DNA of 64,000 nt from Nereocystis luetkeana. Lineage: Eukaryota > Sar > Phaeophyceae > Laminariales > Laminariaceae. A model generated the notes under the pieces. The model was not told the origin of the DNA, made no database searches, and saw only the letters and a program-made list of their open reading frames with translations. Below, in pieces: positions 56,467 through 64,000 of this stretch. The stretch's first letter is position 1. Each line of letters opens with the position of its first letter. Location: positions 3,100,001-3,164,000 of the forward strand of contig JARUPZ010000002.1 of assembly GCA_031213475.1 (NCBI GenBank), given 5' to 3'. A program made the translations under genes and the position numbers.

Positions 56467-56554
56467 CCTTTTTAGAACCGCAGTCCCGTTTTGGGGGCAA
56501 CCCAGTCAAATTCCAAGTAGTTTGTCCCCAAACGGGACTGCGTTTCTTAAAGGA
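56467..56554. mobile_element. MITE family A, copy 14 (in intron)
   Basis: CCTTTTTAGAACCGCAGTCC...GGGACTGCGTTTCTTAAAGGA, TTAA at 56555-56558. Sits 70 bp after exon A's donor. Confidence 0.85.
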
Positions 56555-56655
56555 TTAAGGCCACATTATGTACTGTACCCGGTAGTATATATAGGACCAG
56601 GTAAATCGGCTCCCCACGACAATAAACTACTCACAATTAGTATGGGATTTTTCAG

Positions 56656-56882
56656 TATTCCAGGGGGGCATATTAAATAGGACCTACCAGGTACGGCAGC
56701 AACACAAAAACCTACCAGGTATATATTTCGCTATTTTTTCTATTACGGGGGACCATAGTTAACAGGACCTATGGTACACATAAAAACCTATATGTTTAAC
56801 CATTTTTACTAACAATATTTGGTCCTGTTAACTATGACCCCCTGTAATAACAACATTTGGTCCTATTTACTATGGTCCCCCG
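56656..56882. mobile_element. MITE family B, copy 11, split by copy 12
   Basis: Outer copy 56656-56740 plus 56850-56882 (TATTCCAGGGGGGCATATTA ... TTGGTCCTATTTACTATGGT). Holds two TACCAGGTA motifs absent from the consensus. Confidence 0.85.
56741..56849. mobile_element. MITE family B, copy 12, nested in copy 11
   Basis: TATTACGGGGGACCATAGTT...AACTATGACCCCCTGTAATA. The host sequence reads TTTTTTCTA before and TAACAACATT after, so the pre-insertion site CTAACA had a single TA: direct proof of TA duplication. Confidence 0.9.
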
Positions 56883-56956
56883 GACTTGTAAGAGTTTAGA
56901 CTAGACCAAAACGGAGATAATACCACGAAGATTGGCTTGTCGCTGGGCGCTCTCAA

Positions 56957-57044
56957 CCCTTCTAGGACCGCAGTCCCGTTTTGGGGACAAAGTACTTGGA
57001 GTCTGACTGGTCTGTCCCCGAAACGGGACTGCGGTCCTAAAAGG
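56957..57044. mobile_element. MITE family A, copy 15
   Basis: CCCTTCTAGGACCGCAGTCC...GGGACTGCGGTCCTAAAAGG. Confidence 0.9.
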
Positions 57045-57188
57045 AAACACCACTGCTGCATGCGCCCTTCCTCGGTGAGGCGTGTACGGTATCTGCTCGC
57101 TTCTTATAGTCTACTGCACCCATATTATTTTCAAGACTATTTTACTTAGAATCAGTGTCGGACACTTTTTTTCAGCTATTGAGTGGTT

Positions 57189-57230
57189 CAACCCTTTTTA
57201 GTACTGTAGAGTCCCGTTCTGGGGACACAC
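57189..57230. mobile_element. MITE family A, copy 16 (left half only)
   Basis: ACCCTTTTTAGTACTGTAGAG then TCCCGTTCTGGGGACACAC, cut at 57230 by a family B element. Confidence 0.75.
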
Positions 57231-57437
57231 TATTACGGGGGATCATATTTACGGGGGGGCATAGTTAGTAGGACCTATGGTATACATAAAGACTTACATA
57301 TTTACCCATTTTTACTAACAATATTTGGTCCTGTTAACTATGGTCCCCCGTAATAGTAAATAGGACCAAATACTGTTAGTAAAAAGTAGGAATATATAGG
57401 TTATTGTGTGTACGGTAGGTCATATTTTAGTATGGTC
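57231..57437. mobile_element. MITE family B, copy 13, split by copy 14
   Basis: Outer: TATTACGGGGGATCATA then, after the insert, TAGTAAATAGGACCAAATAC...TATGGTCCACCATAGTA. Confidence 0.85.
57248..57353. mobile_element. MITE family B, copy 14, nested in copy 13
   Basis: TTTACGGGGGGGCATAGTTA...CTATGGTCCCCCGTAA flanked by TA on both sides (57246-57247, 57354-57355). With copy 16 of family A outside, this is a three-level nest. Confidence 0.9.
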
Positions 57438-57444
57438 CACCATA

Positions 57445-57668
57445 GTAGGGCATACTGCAGTCCCGTTTTGGGGGGGGGGCGAACCACTCGAAATCTCAAC
57501 CGCTTTACTCGACACATCAACCCCTTTAGGACCGCAGTCCCGTTTGGGGGACAAATTACGTTGAATTTGACTGGTTTGTCCCCCAAACGGGACTGCGGTA
57601 TATACTATTAATAAAAGGTTTAAGCAGTTTGTCCCCAAAGCGGAACTGCGGTCGGTCCTGAAAGGGTG
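57445..57668. mobile_element. MITE family A cluster, copies 17-19
   Basis: 57445-57484 is a left half; 57521-57621 a full copy whose right arm is interrupted by ATATACTATTAAT; 57622-57668 a right half (TTTGTCCCCAAAGCGGAACT...CCTGAAAGGG). Confidence 0.8.
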
Positions 57669-57736
57669 AAGCAAAGCCGTTTGCTCGATTTATAGTAGGA
57701 ATGTTCGGGAAACGCATCAGGCAGCGCGTACAGTGG

Positions 57737-57737
<1 letters not shown>

Positions 57738-57771
<34 letters not shown>
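57738..57771 (+). repeat. (AGT)n microsatellite
   Basis: About 11 units. Confidence 0.9.
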
Positions 57772-57983
57772 CAGCGGTACCTGGTACATGTTATCCAGAT
57801 AAGTAGCCGTTTCCCGTGATCCAGATGACGCGTTTTTTTTCTGGATTACGGTATGTATACCGGTTTTTTCCTTCATGTTGTCAATCTGTTTTGTTGTTCT
57901 TTCCCCTCTCCCCTTTTTTTTGTTGGTCTCCCGTGCGGTCTCCGTGTGTGTTCTCCGCGTGCGGATTTTTGGTGCTCGAGCAG

Positions 57984-58055
57984 GACTAAGCCCGAGATGA
58001 GCTCCAGCACCTCTAGCTCCGACTGGCCCCGGAACGGCACTATTCTGAAGGGCTG
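57984..58055 (+). CDS. Exon B of the three-exon gene
   Basis: After a CTCGAGCAG acceptor and before GTAAGTCTTG. Joined to exon A's AG it gives R, then TKPEMSSSTSSSDWPRNGTI and LKG, and leaves TG for the next exon. 72 nt, so the phase is conserved across it. The Trp-Pro-Arg-Asn-Gly turn followed by LKGW suggests a small beta-rich module. Family unknown. Confidence 0.6.
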
Positions 58056-58243
58056 GTAAGTCTTGACACACGCACAGATAAGCCGATGCTCCCCACGTAT
58101 AATATTAATACCACGCTGTCGCGCATTGTGTATGAAGACTTTTTAGATATACTACTAATTTATAAACGGGCCTGAAAGCGTTTTAGATACTTCGAGTATA
58201 CTATGAATATACAAACGGCCTTGTAAGACTTTTTAGATGTGCT

Positions 58244-58354
58244 ACTACTACTGGGGACCATAGTTAATAGCACCAAATATTGTTAGTAAAAATGGTTAAA
58301 TATATAGGTTTTTACGTATACCATAGGTCCTATTAACTATGGTCCCCCGTAATA
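58244..58354. mobile_element. MITE family B, copy 15
   Basis: Left end TACTACTGGGGACCATAG (mutated), right end CCCCCGTAATA running directly into a family A copy. Confidence 0.85.
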
Positions 58355-58355
58355 A

Positions 58356-58443
58356 CCCTTTTAGGACCGCAGTCCCGTTTTTGGGACGAACTACTTGGAA
58401 TTTGAGTGGATTGTCCCCGAAACGGGACCGCGGTCCTAAAAGG
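58356..58443. mobile_element. MITE family A, copy 20
   Basis: CCCTTTTAGGACCGCAGTCC...GGGACCGCGGTCCTAAAAGGG, abutting copy B15 so that they share TAA. Confidence 0.9.
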
Positions 58444-58508
58444 GGGATAATATATAGACAGCCCTGATGTGTGGGGACAGAGCGGTGTATCGACAGGTGA
58501 GTAGGTTT

Positions 58509-58805
58509 AGCAGTCTGGGAGAAGGGATCTTTAGGGATTTTTTTTTACTTGAAAAATGTGTAGCGTGGTCTGCACTTCGGAATCGTCGTGCGCATCTGAG
58601 AAATTTCCTGGTTCGATGCAAACTCGGCGTAGTCTCGTCTATGGCGATTTTTGGCTCGTTTCGGCTGCGGATTGGGGTCAGGGTTAGGGTTATTAGAGTC
58701 AGGGGTTGGGTTGGGTCTTCCTTCGCGCGTGCCTTGATCCCAACAGGAACCAAAACATCCGAACACAGCCTACCAACCTAAAGATCCCTTCTCCCAGATT
58801 GTTAA
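58509..58805. mobile_element. 297-bp element with 25-bp inverted ends
   Basis: CAGTCTGGGAGAAGGGATCT at the left; CCTAAAGATCCCTTCTCCCAGATTG at the right is its reverse complement with one mismatch. Interior holds GGGTTAGGGTT and GGGGTTGGGTTGGG. No coding capacity; superfamily not assigned. Confidence 0.75.
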
Positions 58806-59118
58806 AGGTCCTCCGACAGGTTGTTCGGGGCAGATTGATTGTTGTCATCTGTGCCGGTGTGATCCACGGCAGCTCTCATCAGCTCTCATCGTCGTGGTGC
58901 CGCCCGCGAGGTGTGTGGTTTGAATGATCTAGCGCGTGTTTCATGGGTTGCGGGATCTGTTTTGTAAATATCTCGCATCTCATGACCTCAGATATATACC
59001 CTGGTAGGATCTACAGCAGCAGGTGGTCGGATCTGGATCTTATAACGGCAAAATTAGGATCTAGATTTTTTTTTCATAGATCGTGATCTGGTACACCGCT
59101 GATAGATGGGGATCTGTC

Positions 59119-59230
59119 TATTGCGGGGGGCCATAGTTAATAGGACCAAATATTTGTTGGTAAAAAATTGTTAAATATATAGGTTTTTATGTATACCACA
59201 GGTCCCTATTAACTGTGGTCCCCCGTAATA
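59119..59230. mobile_element. MITE family B, copy 16
   Basis: TATTGCGGGGGGCCATAGTT...AACTGTGGTCCCCCGTAATA. Confidence 0.9.
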
Positions 59231-59294
59231 ATAGGTGATCTAGGTGGTGACTTGCCCCGTGTGTGAAGCGTGAAACTTTTAACATGTATCGTAC

Positions 59295-59403
59295 TATTAC
59301 GGGGGACCATAGTTAATAGGACCAAATATTGTTAGTAGAGATGGTTAAATATATAGGTTTTTATGTACACCACAGGTCCTATTAACTATGGTCCCCCGTA
59401 ATA
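59295..59403. mobile_element. MITE family B, copy 17
   Basis: TATTACGGGGGACCATAGTT...AACTATGGTCCCCCGTAATA, 64 bp from copy 16. Confidence 0.95.
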
Positions 59404-59989
59404 GTCGATTTGCCCACTTGCTCCCTGAGAGTGTTCCCATCAAGGAACGTTGAACCTCCGAAACAAAACTGCTCGAAAGAAGCGGTGAGATAATACAATG
59501 TCTCGATATCGACACGTGCTATATCCAATTTCCACAACAGCGCGTTGAAATTTTCAACGTCTCGAAATGGTATTGACTACAGCCGTAAAACTGTTGTAGT
59601 TTGCTCAACGCGTTCAACGTTGAAACGTTCAAATGTCCGTTGAAACGCTCAACGTCTCGATACATAATTTGTTTGCTCCCCGAACACCTTTTTGAAACTT
59701 TTTAGTCGTTTCGATAAACAATTCGACGTAAGTGCAAGTACCAAAAAAAAAAAATACCAGTACGTACGTGTGCCAAAATCCAAGAGGTATATCTCGGTAC
59801 ACCACGCACGGGCATTGAATCTATTCAATGCTATTTTACTCCAACAACCATGCGTTCAAAGCACCCAGTACTTCCGCACATGAATCCCCCCTAGCTGATA
59901 CGAGGCAACATGTCATATCACACAGTATTTATGAATGTTAATAGTAGTGACCAGAACCGAATGTGGTCAGTAGGCGTAGTGGGGAGATA
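59404..59989. other. Intronic; CAACGTTGAAAC-type repeats
   Basis: 59550-59660 repeats short CGTTGAAA/TTTCAACG phrases in both orientations. No gene. Confidence 0.4.
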
Positions 59990-60250
59990 CACAGGGGGGG
60001 GGGTTACAAGCCTTAAAATCCTGGGCTGGGTAATCGATCGGTATTTCACCCCCTGTGCAAGTAGCTCAAGTGCGTAACACCTTTCACGTTTGGCGTCGTC
60101 GGCAGGACGGCACCATTACGTCCCAAAGACCCCGCCGTTCTGAGGGGGGGGGGGGGGCAATGTTAATGTTTCAAGGCTCACCCTGGACTGGGTACTCGAT
60201 CGATATTTCACCCCCGTATAGCTCAGCGGGTAAACACCTTCGCAGGTAAA
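59990..60250 (+). repeat. Tandem pair with tRNA-like box A
   Basis: Units at 59993-60110 and 60146-60250 each have a G-run, CTGGGTA-TCGATCG-TATTTCACCCC and then a tRNA-5'-half-like stretch; the second reads CCCCGTATAGCTCAGCGGGT, an excellent box A (TAGCTCAGCGGG). No matching T-arm was found, so these are tRNA-derived fragments, not genes. Confidence 0.5.
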
Positions 60251-60496
60251 TACGCTTTTGGGGAACCGTCGCGGGCTCCGATTACTACACCCCCCCGTGA
60301 TATTCTATACCCCCGTGCGGTATCACCCTACGGTGATAAGATAACACACCCCCTCGGACGATTTTTTAACCGCTGGGTTTCTCGACAGCGGGGAGAGGGC
60401 GTACTGAGTACGACGAGCGATGCGTCTGCGTATGCAACCTTCTCGACGAAACCTTTTCCAAAGACACCATTTTCGTTATACGTGCCCCCCCCCCCG

Positions 60497-60800
60497 CCCC
60501 TGTTGTCTCTGGAAATGCCTACACCGGAAATTAAATCAACTCATTGAAGCTGTCGTCCATATGCAAGTCCGCCTCATATTCGGTTCTTAGTAGGATGCAG
60601 CTCACCCTTCATGCGACTCGCCAGACACCTCACGGTAGCGCTTCGCGCTTGGTGCAAGCAATGTCTGCCTGGTCGGTGAAAACCCGACGTGCTCCGTCCC
60701 GGCGTTGTAGGGATGCGAGGGTCTATGGTCATACGACTACGGCCATGCATGAGATCGAGTACATCTCTCCTATCGAGTACACCCCCCCCCCCCTCCCCCC
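60497..60800 (+). repeat. Dispersed repeat D, copy 8
   Basis: Full-length, from TTGTCTCTGGAAATGCCTAC to GAGTACA and a C-rich tract (60780-60799). A C-run also precedes it (60485-60494). Confidence 0.85.
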
Positions 60801-61374
60801 CTCTAGTTGTTTTTGGGGGAAACTGGGTCTGAAATTCGTCCCAGGGTGCGTGTTATCTTGGTTATAGTATACGGTATATGTGTATACGCACCGCCCAGAC
60901 CTGCTGCATGGAGATAATACCCGTATTGCTTATGGCGTGAAAATCAACGGGATATTATATATGATACAGTGTTCCCGGCCCGGGTGGGGGTCTCTGTCCC
61001 ATTATATAAGCACCGGTTTTCTACTAATTGTTAAGCCAAACGGTGCTTATGTTTAGGGGCATATTGGTACGTGTTTTTTCTGTTTGCCCAAGAATAGGAA
61101 TGACGGTGTGTTGGAGGGCAGCAGGAACATTGTCCATAACTAGAGGTCGATTTTAGGCTGGAGTCAGGCAGAGAATAGTCAACGTAAAAATCCTGTCGAT
61201 AAAAGATACTGAAAGTTAAGGGCTAGCTACAGTAACTTTCACACGTCGGAACAGGTCGCGATCTAGACCATCGAGGTCAGACCGTAGCCTTCCGTTATGA
61301 TGTATACATATATATGTCCCTATATAAAGACCGTTTTGATGACATATTAGTGCACAAGCGTCCCTTATATCTAG
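60801..61374. other. Intron of the three-exon gene; no other feature
   Basis: TATA-rich tract near 60865-60885; short GCACCGG.TTT/AAACGGTGC inverted phrases near 61010-61045. Confidence 0.35.
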
Positions 61375-61490
61375 GAACATCGTGAATATATACGATGTGC
61401 AGGATCTGTTTGGTGTATATCCAACCAAGAGAAACTATCCTGGGTCGTGCACATGGTACGCCTTCCGCGAGGGCGGCAACATGAGCTACT
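61375..61490 (+). CDS. Exon C of the three-exon gene
   Basis: After TATATCTAG/ and before /GTAAGTACAA. Exon B's TG plus G gives W, then NIVNIYDVQDLFGVYPTKRN and YPGSCTWYAFREGGNMSY, leaving one base (T) for the next exon. The alternative acceptor GATGTGCAG (61402) would break the phase with exon B. A tiny in-phase exon at 61592-61608 (YDLSEG, between CTGCAG and GTGAGT) may follow, but evidence is thin. The peptide is rich in aromatic residues; family not recognised. Confidence 0.55.
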
Positions 61491-62162
61491 GTAAGTACAA
61501 TAGATCATCCAGGTCAGGAACATATCTACTCTGAATGAGCTAGATCATGGAGTGGGAATCGATTATCTGTACATGATCTGTAGATGGTCTGCAGATGATC
61601 TGTCCGAAGGGTGAGTTATTACTCGCCTTGTCGATTTTCTTCGCGGTTCCGTTCTTCCTGCGTGCCTGGTACGTACTACTGGGTGAGCGCAACATTTAGC
61701 TTCCATTTTGATTATCTCTGTATGGAGTTGTCTTGGGCGTTTCGATTTTCTTCGGGGGGGGCAGGGGGAGGTTATTTCCCCTCTGTCGCGGAGCACTCGA
61801 CCTTCTTGCACTTGAGACTTCAGAGAGAGGAAATTTGACGATACATAGGGTGGCGATTTTATGACGAGTTACGGCCACAACGGCCGCTGGGGGGTCGGCG
61901 CGTATATAATACGTATTGGCGTCCGAGCTATGGGCAAGACAAATGAGTCGTGCGGGACTGGCGCGACATGGTCCTATCATAGACCCGTACTGCTCGGCGC
62001 GCACGCTGCCCGTACCGTAGGCAGGAGTACCACAAACAGCGTTTTGTTTAAATGATGTTAGTGTAGATCACGTCCTTATATTTAGGAACAGAGTGATAAC
62101 TTGATAACAACATTTTTTGCCATTTGTTCTGGTGGCTAGCTCCGCGTCCCGGGGGGGGTGTC
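61491..62162 (+). other. Possible further exon near 61849-62050, phase unresolved
   Basis: A plus frame after ATACATAG/ reads GGDFMTSYGHNGRWGVGAYI and stays open to 62052. The peptide looks plausible, but its phase does not join exon C directly. Confidence 0.3.
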
Positions 62163-62245
62163 CCCCTTGGAACCGCGGTCCCGTTTTGGGGGCAAATTAC
62201 TTGAAATTTGAGTGGTTTGTCCCCGAAACGGGTTCGCGGTTCTAA
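62163..62245. mobile_element. MITE family A, copy 21
   Basis: CCCCCTTGGAACCGCGGTCC...CGGGTTCGCGGTTCTAA; no TTAA left. Confidence 0.8.
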
Positions 62246-62720
62246 CTATCGGACTGGATGAGCCCCCCTGCGTCGGCAGGGGATCTTCGCCCGTGGGTCT
62301 ATATCTGCATCTGTATATATATATATATATTATTCATACCACCCGCGCTCAGGGTGCTTGCACCCACGGCCGAGTTGCCCTCGGTGCGGCAGCATTTTAT
62401 TTCCTGGAAACGATTTTCTTCTCGTTGTATTATTTTCTCCGGGGGTTTTCTTGTTCCTGCTGGATACGAGGGGTTGAGCGCTTTGAGCTTGGCAATGTCG
62501 GAGGCCGAAGATAATAGCAACAGGTGGAGGTGGAGGTATTCAAGATCCATCTGCTCGTCGCCGGTTTTGCCCTGGGATTTGTTTGGCCCGGGAATTGTTA
62601 CCAGGTACTCGTGTTACCAGGTACCAGGTATTAATTATTATTCTCTTATTAATAAGAGTATTGCTACTGCAGCAATGTGTCGAAACAGCATCTCTGGATA
62701 ATAATTACCAACCCTGTACT
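62246..62720. other. No gene recognised
   Basis: (TA)n at 62312-62331; a cluster of CCAGGTA motifs at 62599-62629 followed by TATTAATAA. Confidence 0.4.
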
Positions 62721-62725
62721 TTTAA

Positions 62726-62815
62726 CCCTTTTAGAACCGCAGTCCCGTTTTCGCGGACAAACCAGTCAAATTCCGAGGAGTTTGTCCCCAAAACGGGACT
62801 GCGGTTCTAAAAGGG
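62726..62815. mobile_element. MITE family A, copy 22
   Basis: TTAA on both sides (62722-62725, 62816-62819). CCCTTTTAGAACCGCAGTCC...GGGACTGCGGTTCTAAAAGGG. Confidence 0.95.
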
Positions 62816-63114
62816 TTAATGTAAGCTCTAAAGATGCGATGAAACTTTGTGGTCAATGTGATGTGTGCCTGCTTTCACGCCGCTCCATTTGAAAAACACT
62901 CAATTGAAAAGACTGGTGGATGATCCAATCCGTATCCGAGTAGTTGTAAGGTGACCGAAACAATTAAATAAATTGACCTCGGTTTCAATTTAATTTGTTC
63001 GTACTGGAAATAGAGGTCACTATTTATTTTCTGTCTTCGGGCACACGAAATGATGTGGGTAGTATTGGGATATCGACATCGGAATCGACTTCGATACGAG
63101 CAGTGCCGCAACAC

Positions 63115-63450
63115 GATACCGACGAACTGAAAAAGATCGATACGGTACCGGCAATATTTTTTTTTGAAGTGATCGATGCGATACAGCTGATAGTACTGTA
63201 AAACCGCAGTAAGGAATCGATAGGAATCGATAACAAAAAAAGTAATCGATGCGATGCCGATAATAACAAAAAACTAAATCGGTACGATACCGATACGAAC
63301 TTGAACCCTGTTGGAACCGCAGTCCCGTTTTGGGGACGAAGTACTTGGGATTTGACTGGCGTTGTCCCCAAGACGGGACTGCGGTTCTAAAAGGGTTAAA
63401 AAGTAATCGGTACGATACCGATAACATATGTTTTGCACGTATCGGTACGA
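63115..63450. repeat. Degenerate GATACCGAT/ATCGGTAC repeats
   Basis: Phrases such as AATCGGTACGATACCGATA recur on both sides of a family A insertion. Related to the 52.7-53.05 kb tandem array. Confidence 0.6.
63306..63395. mobile_element. MITE family A, copy 23
   Basis: CCCTGTTGGAACCGCAGTCC...GGGACTGCGGTTCTAAAAGGG, TTAA at 63396-63399; left flank TTGAA. Confidence 0.9.
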
Positions 63451-63938
63451 TTTCGGTGTTTTAAGCATTGAAGCTTTCCTTCAGTGTCGAAGACGGAGAT
63501 GATGCCATGGAGGGGAGATACGATATTCAACAATTGAGACGTGATTGGAGTGTGTTTTTTGTTGCTTTCAAACCGCACCATTCGTTGGTGGGTGGATTTT
63601 GTCCTGTCATTTCCCGATTGTTGAAGAACAATATGCTGCTGGTCTGCTTTCACGCCGCTCCATTTGGCGGGTGGATTGTTGTCCGATCAGTATCCGATTG
63701 TTCGCATTTCGGCTACTGTTATCAGCTAAAGTTGCTCGTCTCCATATATGTGAAGAGTGAAGAGCTTATGTTTCTCTTTCTCTTCCTTCGGCGCGGCGAA
63801 CGAATATCGACGAAGGAGAAACGGAAGCAAAATCTCTGTGGTGTGTGGTGTAACTTAAATACGTAACAACATTTTTTCGCCACGACATTGTTTATAAATA
63901 TCTACTTCTGCCTCTGCTGTACACGAACAACGTTCCTC
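63451..63938. other. No gene recognised
   Basis: CTTTCACGCCGCTCCATTTG occurs at 62871 and again at 63647, with TTGAAGAACAA-like flanks, a diverged local duplication. The 132-codon plus frame here is unsupported. Confidence 0.35.
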
Positions 63939-64000
63939 GACATACATGCATACATACATACATACATACATACATACATACATACATACATACATACATA
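63939..64000 (+). repeat. (CATA)n microsatellite at the window edge
   Basis: At least 14 units, running off the end. Confidence 0.95.

Noticed and set aside
58680-58720. Telomeric repeat (GGGTTAGGGTT)
   Set aside because: Only two units, inside a small inverted-repeat element; not an array.

Overview
This is eukaryotic, intron-bearing, repeat-saturated nuclear DNA with no bacterial gene layout. Long reading frames are almost absent outside 10-14 kb. Splice-like GTGAGT/GTAAGT...AG junctions, CAG/CTG and (AGT)n microsatellites, tRNA-headed SINEs and a Ty3/gypsy integrase tail point to an algal or protist genome. I lean towards a stramenopile alga (diatom or brown-alga relative), from the style of the integrase C-terminus and the CTG runs. 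That placement is a guess, not a demonstration.

1-9.5 kb: a degraded gag-like reading on the minus strand, a copy of a C-tract-terminated repeat (family D), a (GCT)n run opening into alanine/glycine-coding low complexity, and a patchwork of locally duplicated repeats. 9.5-16.8 kb: a composite retroelement block. Two ~543-bp LTR-like direct repeats (9521-10061, 16221-16765) flank a near-perfect 4.1-kb inverted repeat. Each arm carries a truncated, apparently spliced gene with a PrimPol/UL52-type primase motif, a Cys-rich zinc-ribbon-like segment and a UL9-like helicase start (Walker A and DE box). The arms are followed by the C-terminal end of a Ty3/gypsy integrase. A further LTR-like start lies at 15248.

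17-64 kb: short non-autonomous DNA transposons dominate. Family A (~90 bp, about 20 copies) has CCCTTTTAG termini and TTAA target sites, as in piggyBac. Family B (~108 bp, about 17 copies) has TTACGGGGG termini and TA target sites, proven by two self-nested insertions. Family C (~245 bp, 2 copies) has 21-bp inverted ends. There are also hAT-like pieces, an 848-bp and a 297-bp inverted-repeat element, tRNA-derived SINEs (two tail-to-tail), and several minisatellites. The same region is strewn with short TA-bounded palindromes (TACCWGGTA, TATTAATA, TACWGCWGTA), which I interpret as excision footprints of TA-specific transposons.

Cellular genes are sparse and mosaic. The best is a plus-strand gene with three phase-compatible exons (56319-56394, 57984-58055, 61375-61490) whose introns are packed with families A and B. 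Other candidates are a plus-strand membrane-anchor exon at 27155-27452 and minus-strand exons at 28658-28800, 38363-38830, 43862-43907 and 44393-44601. None could be named.
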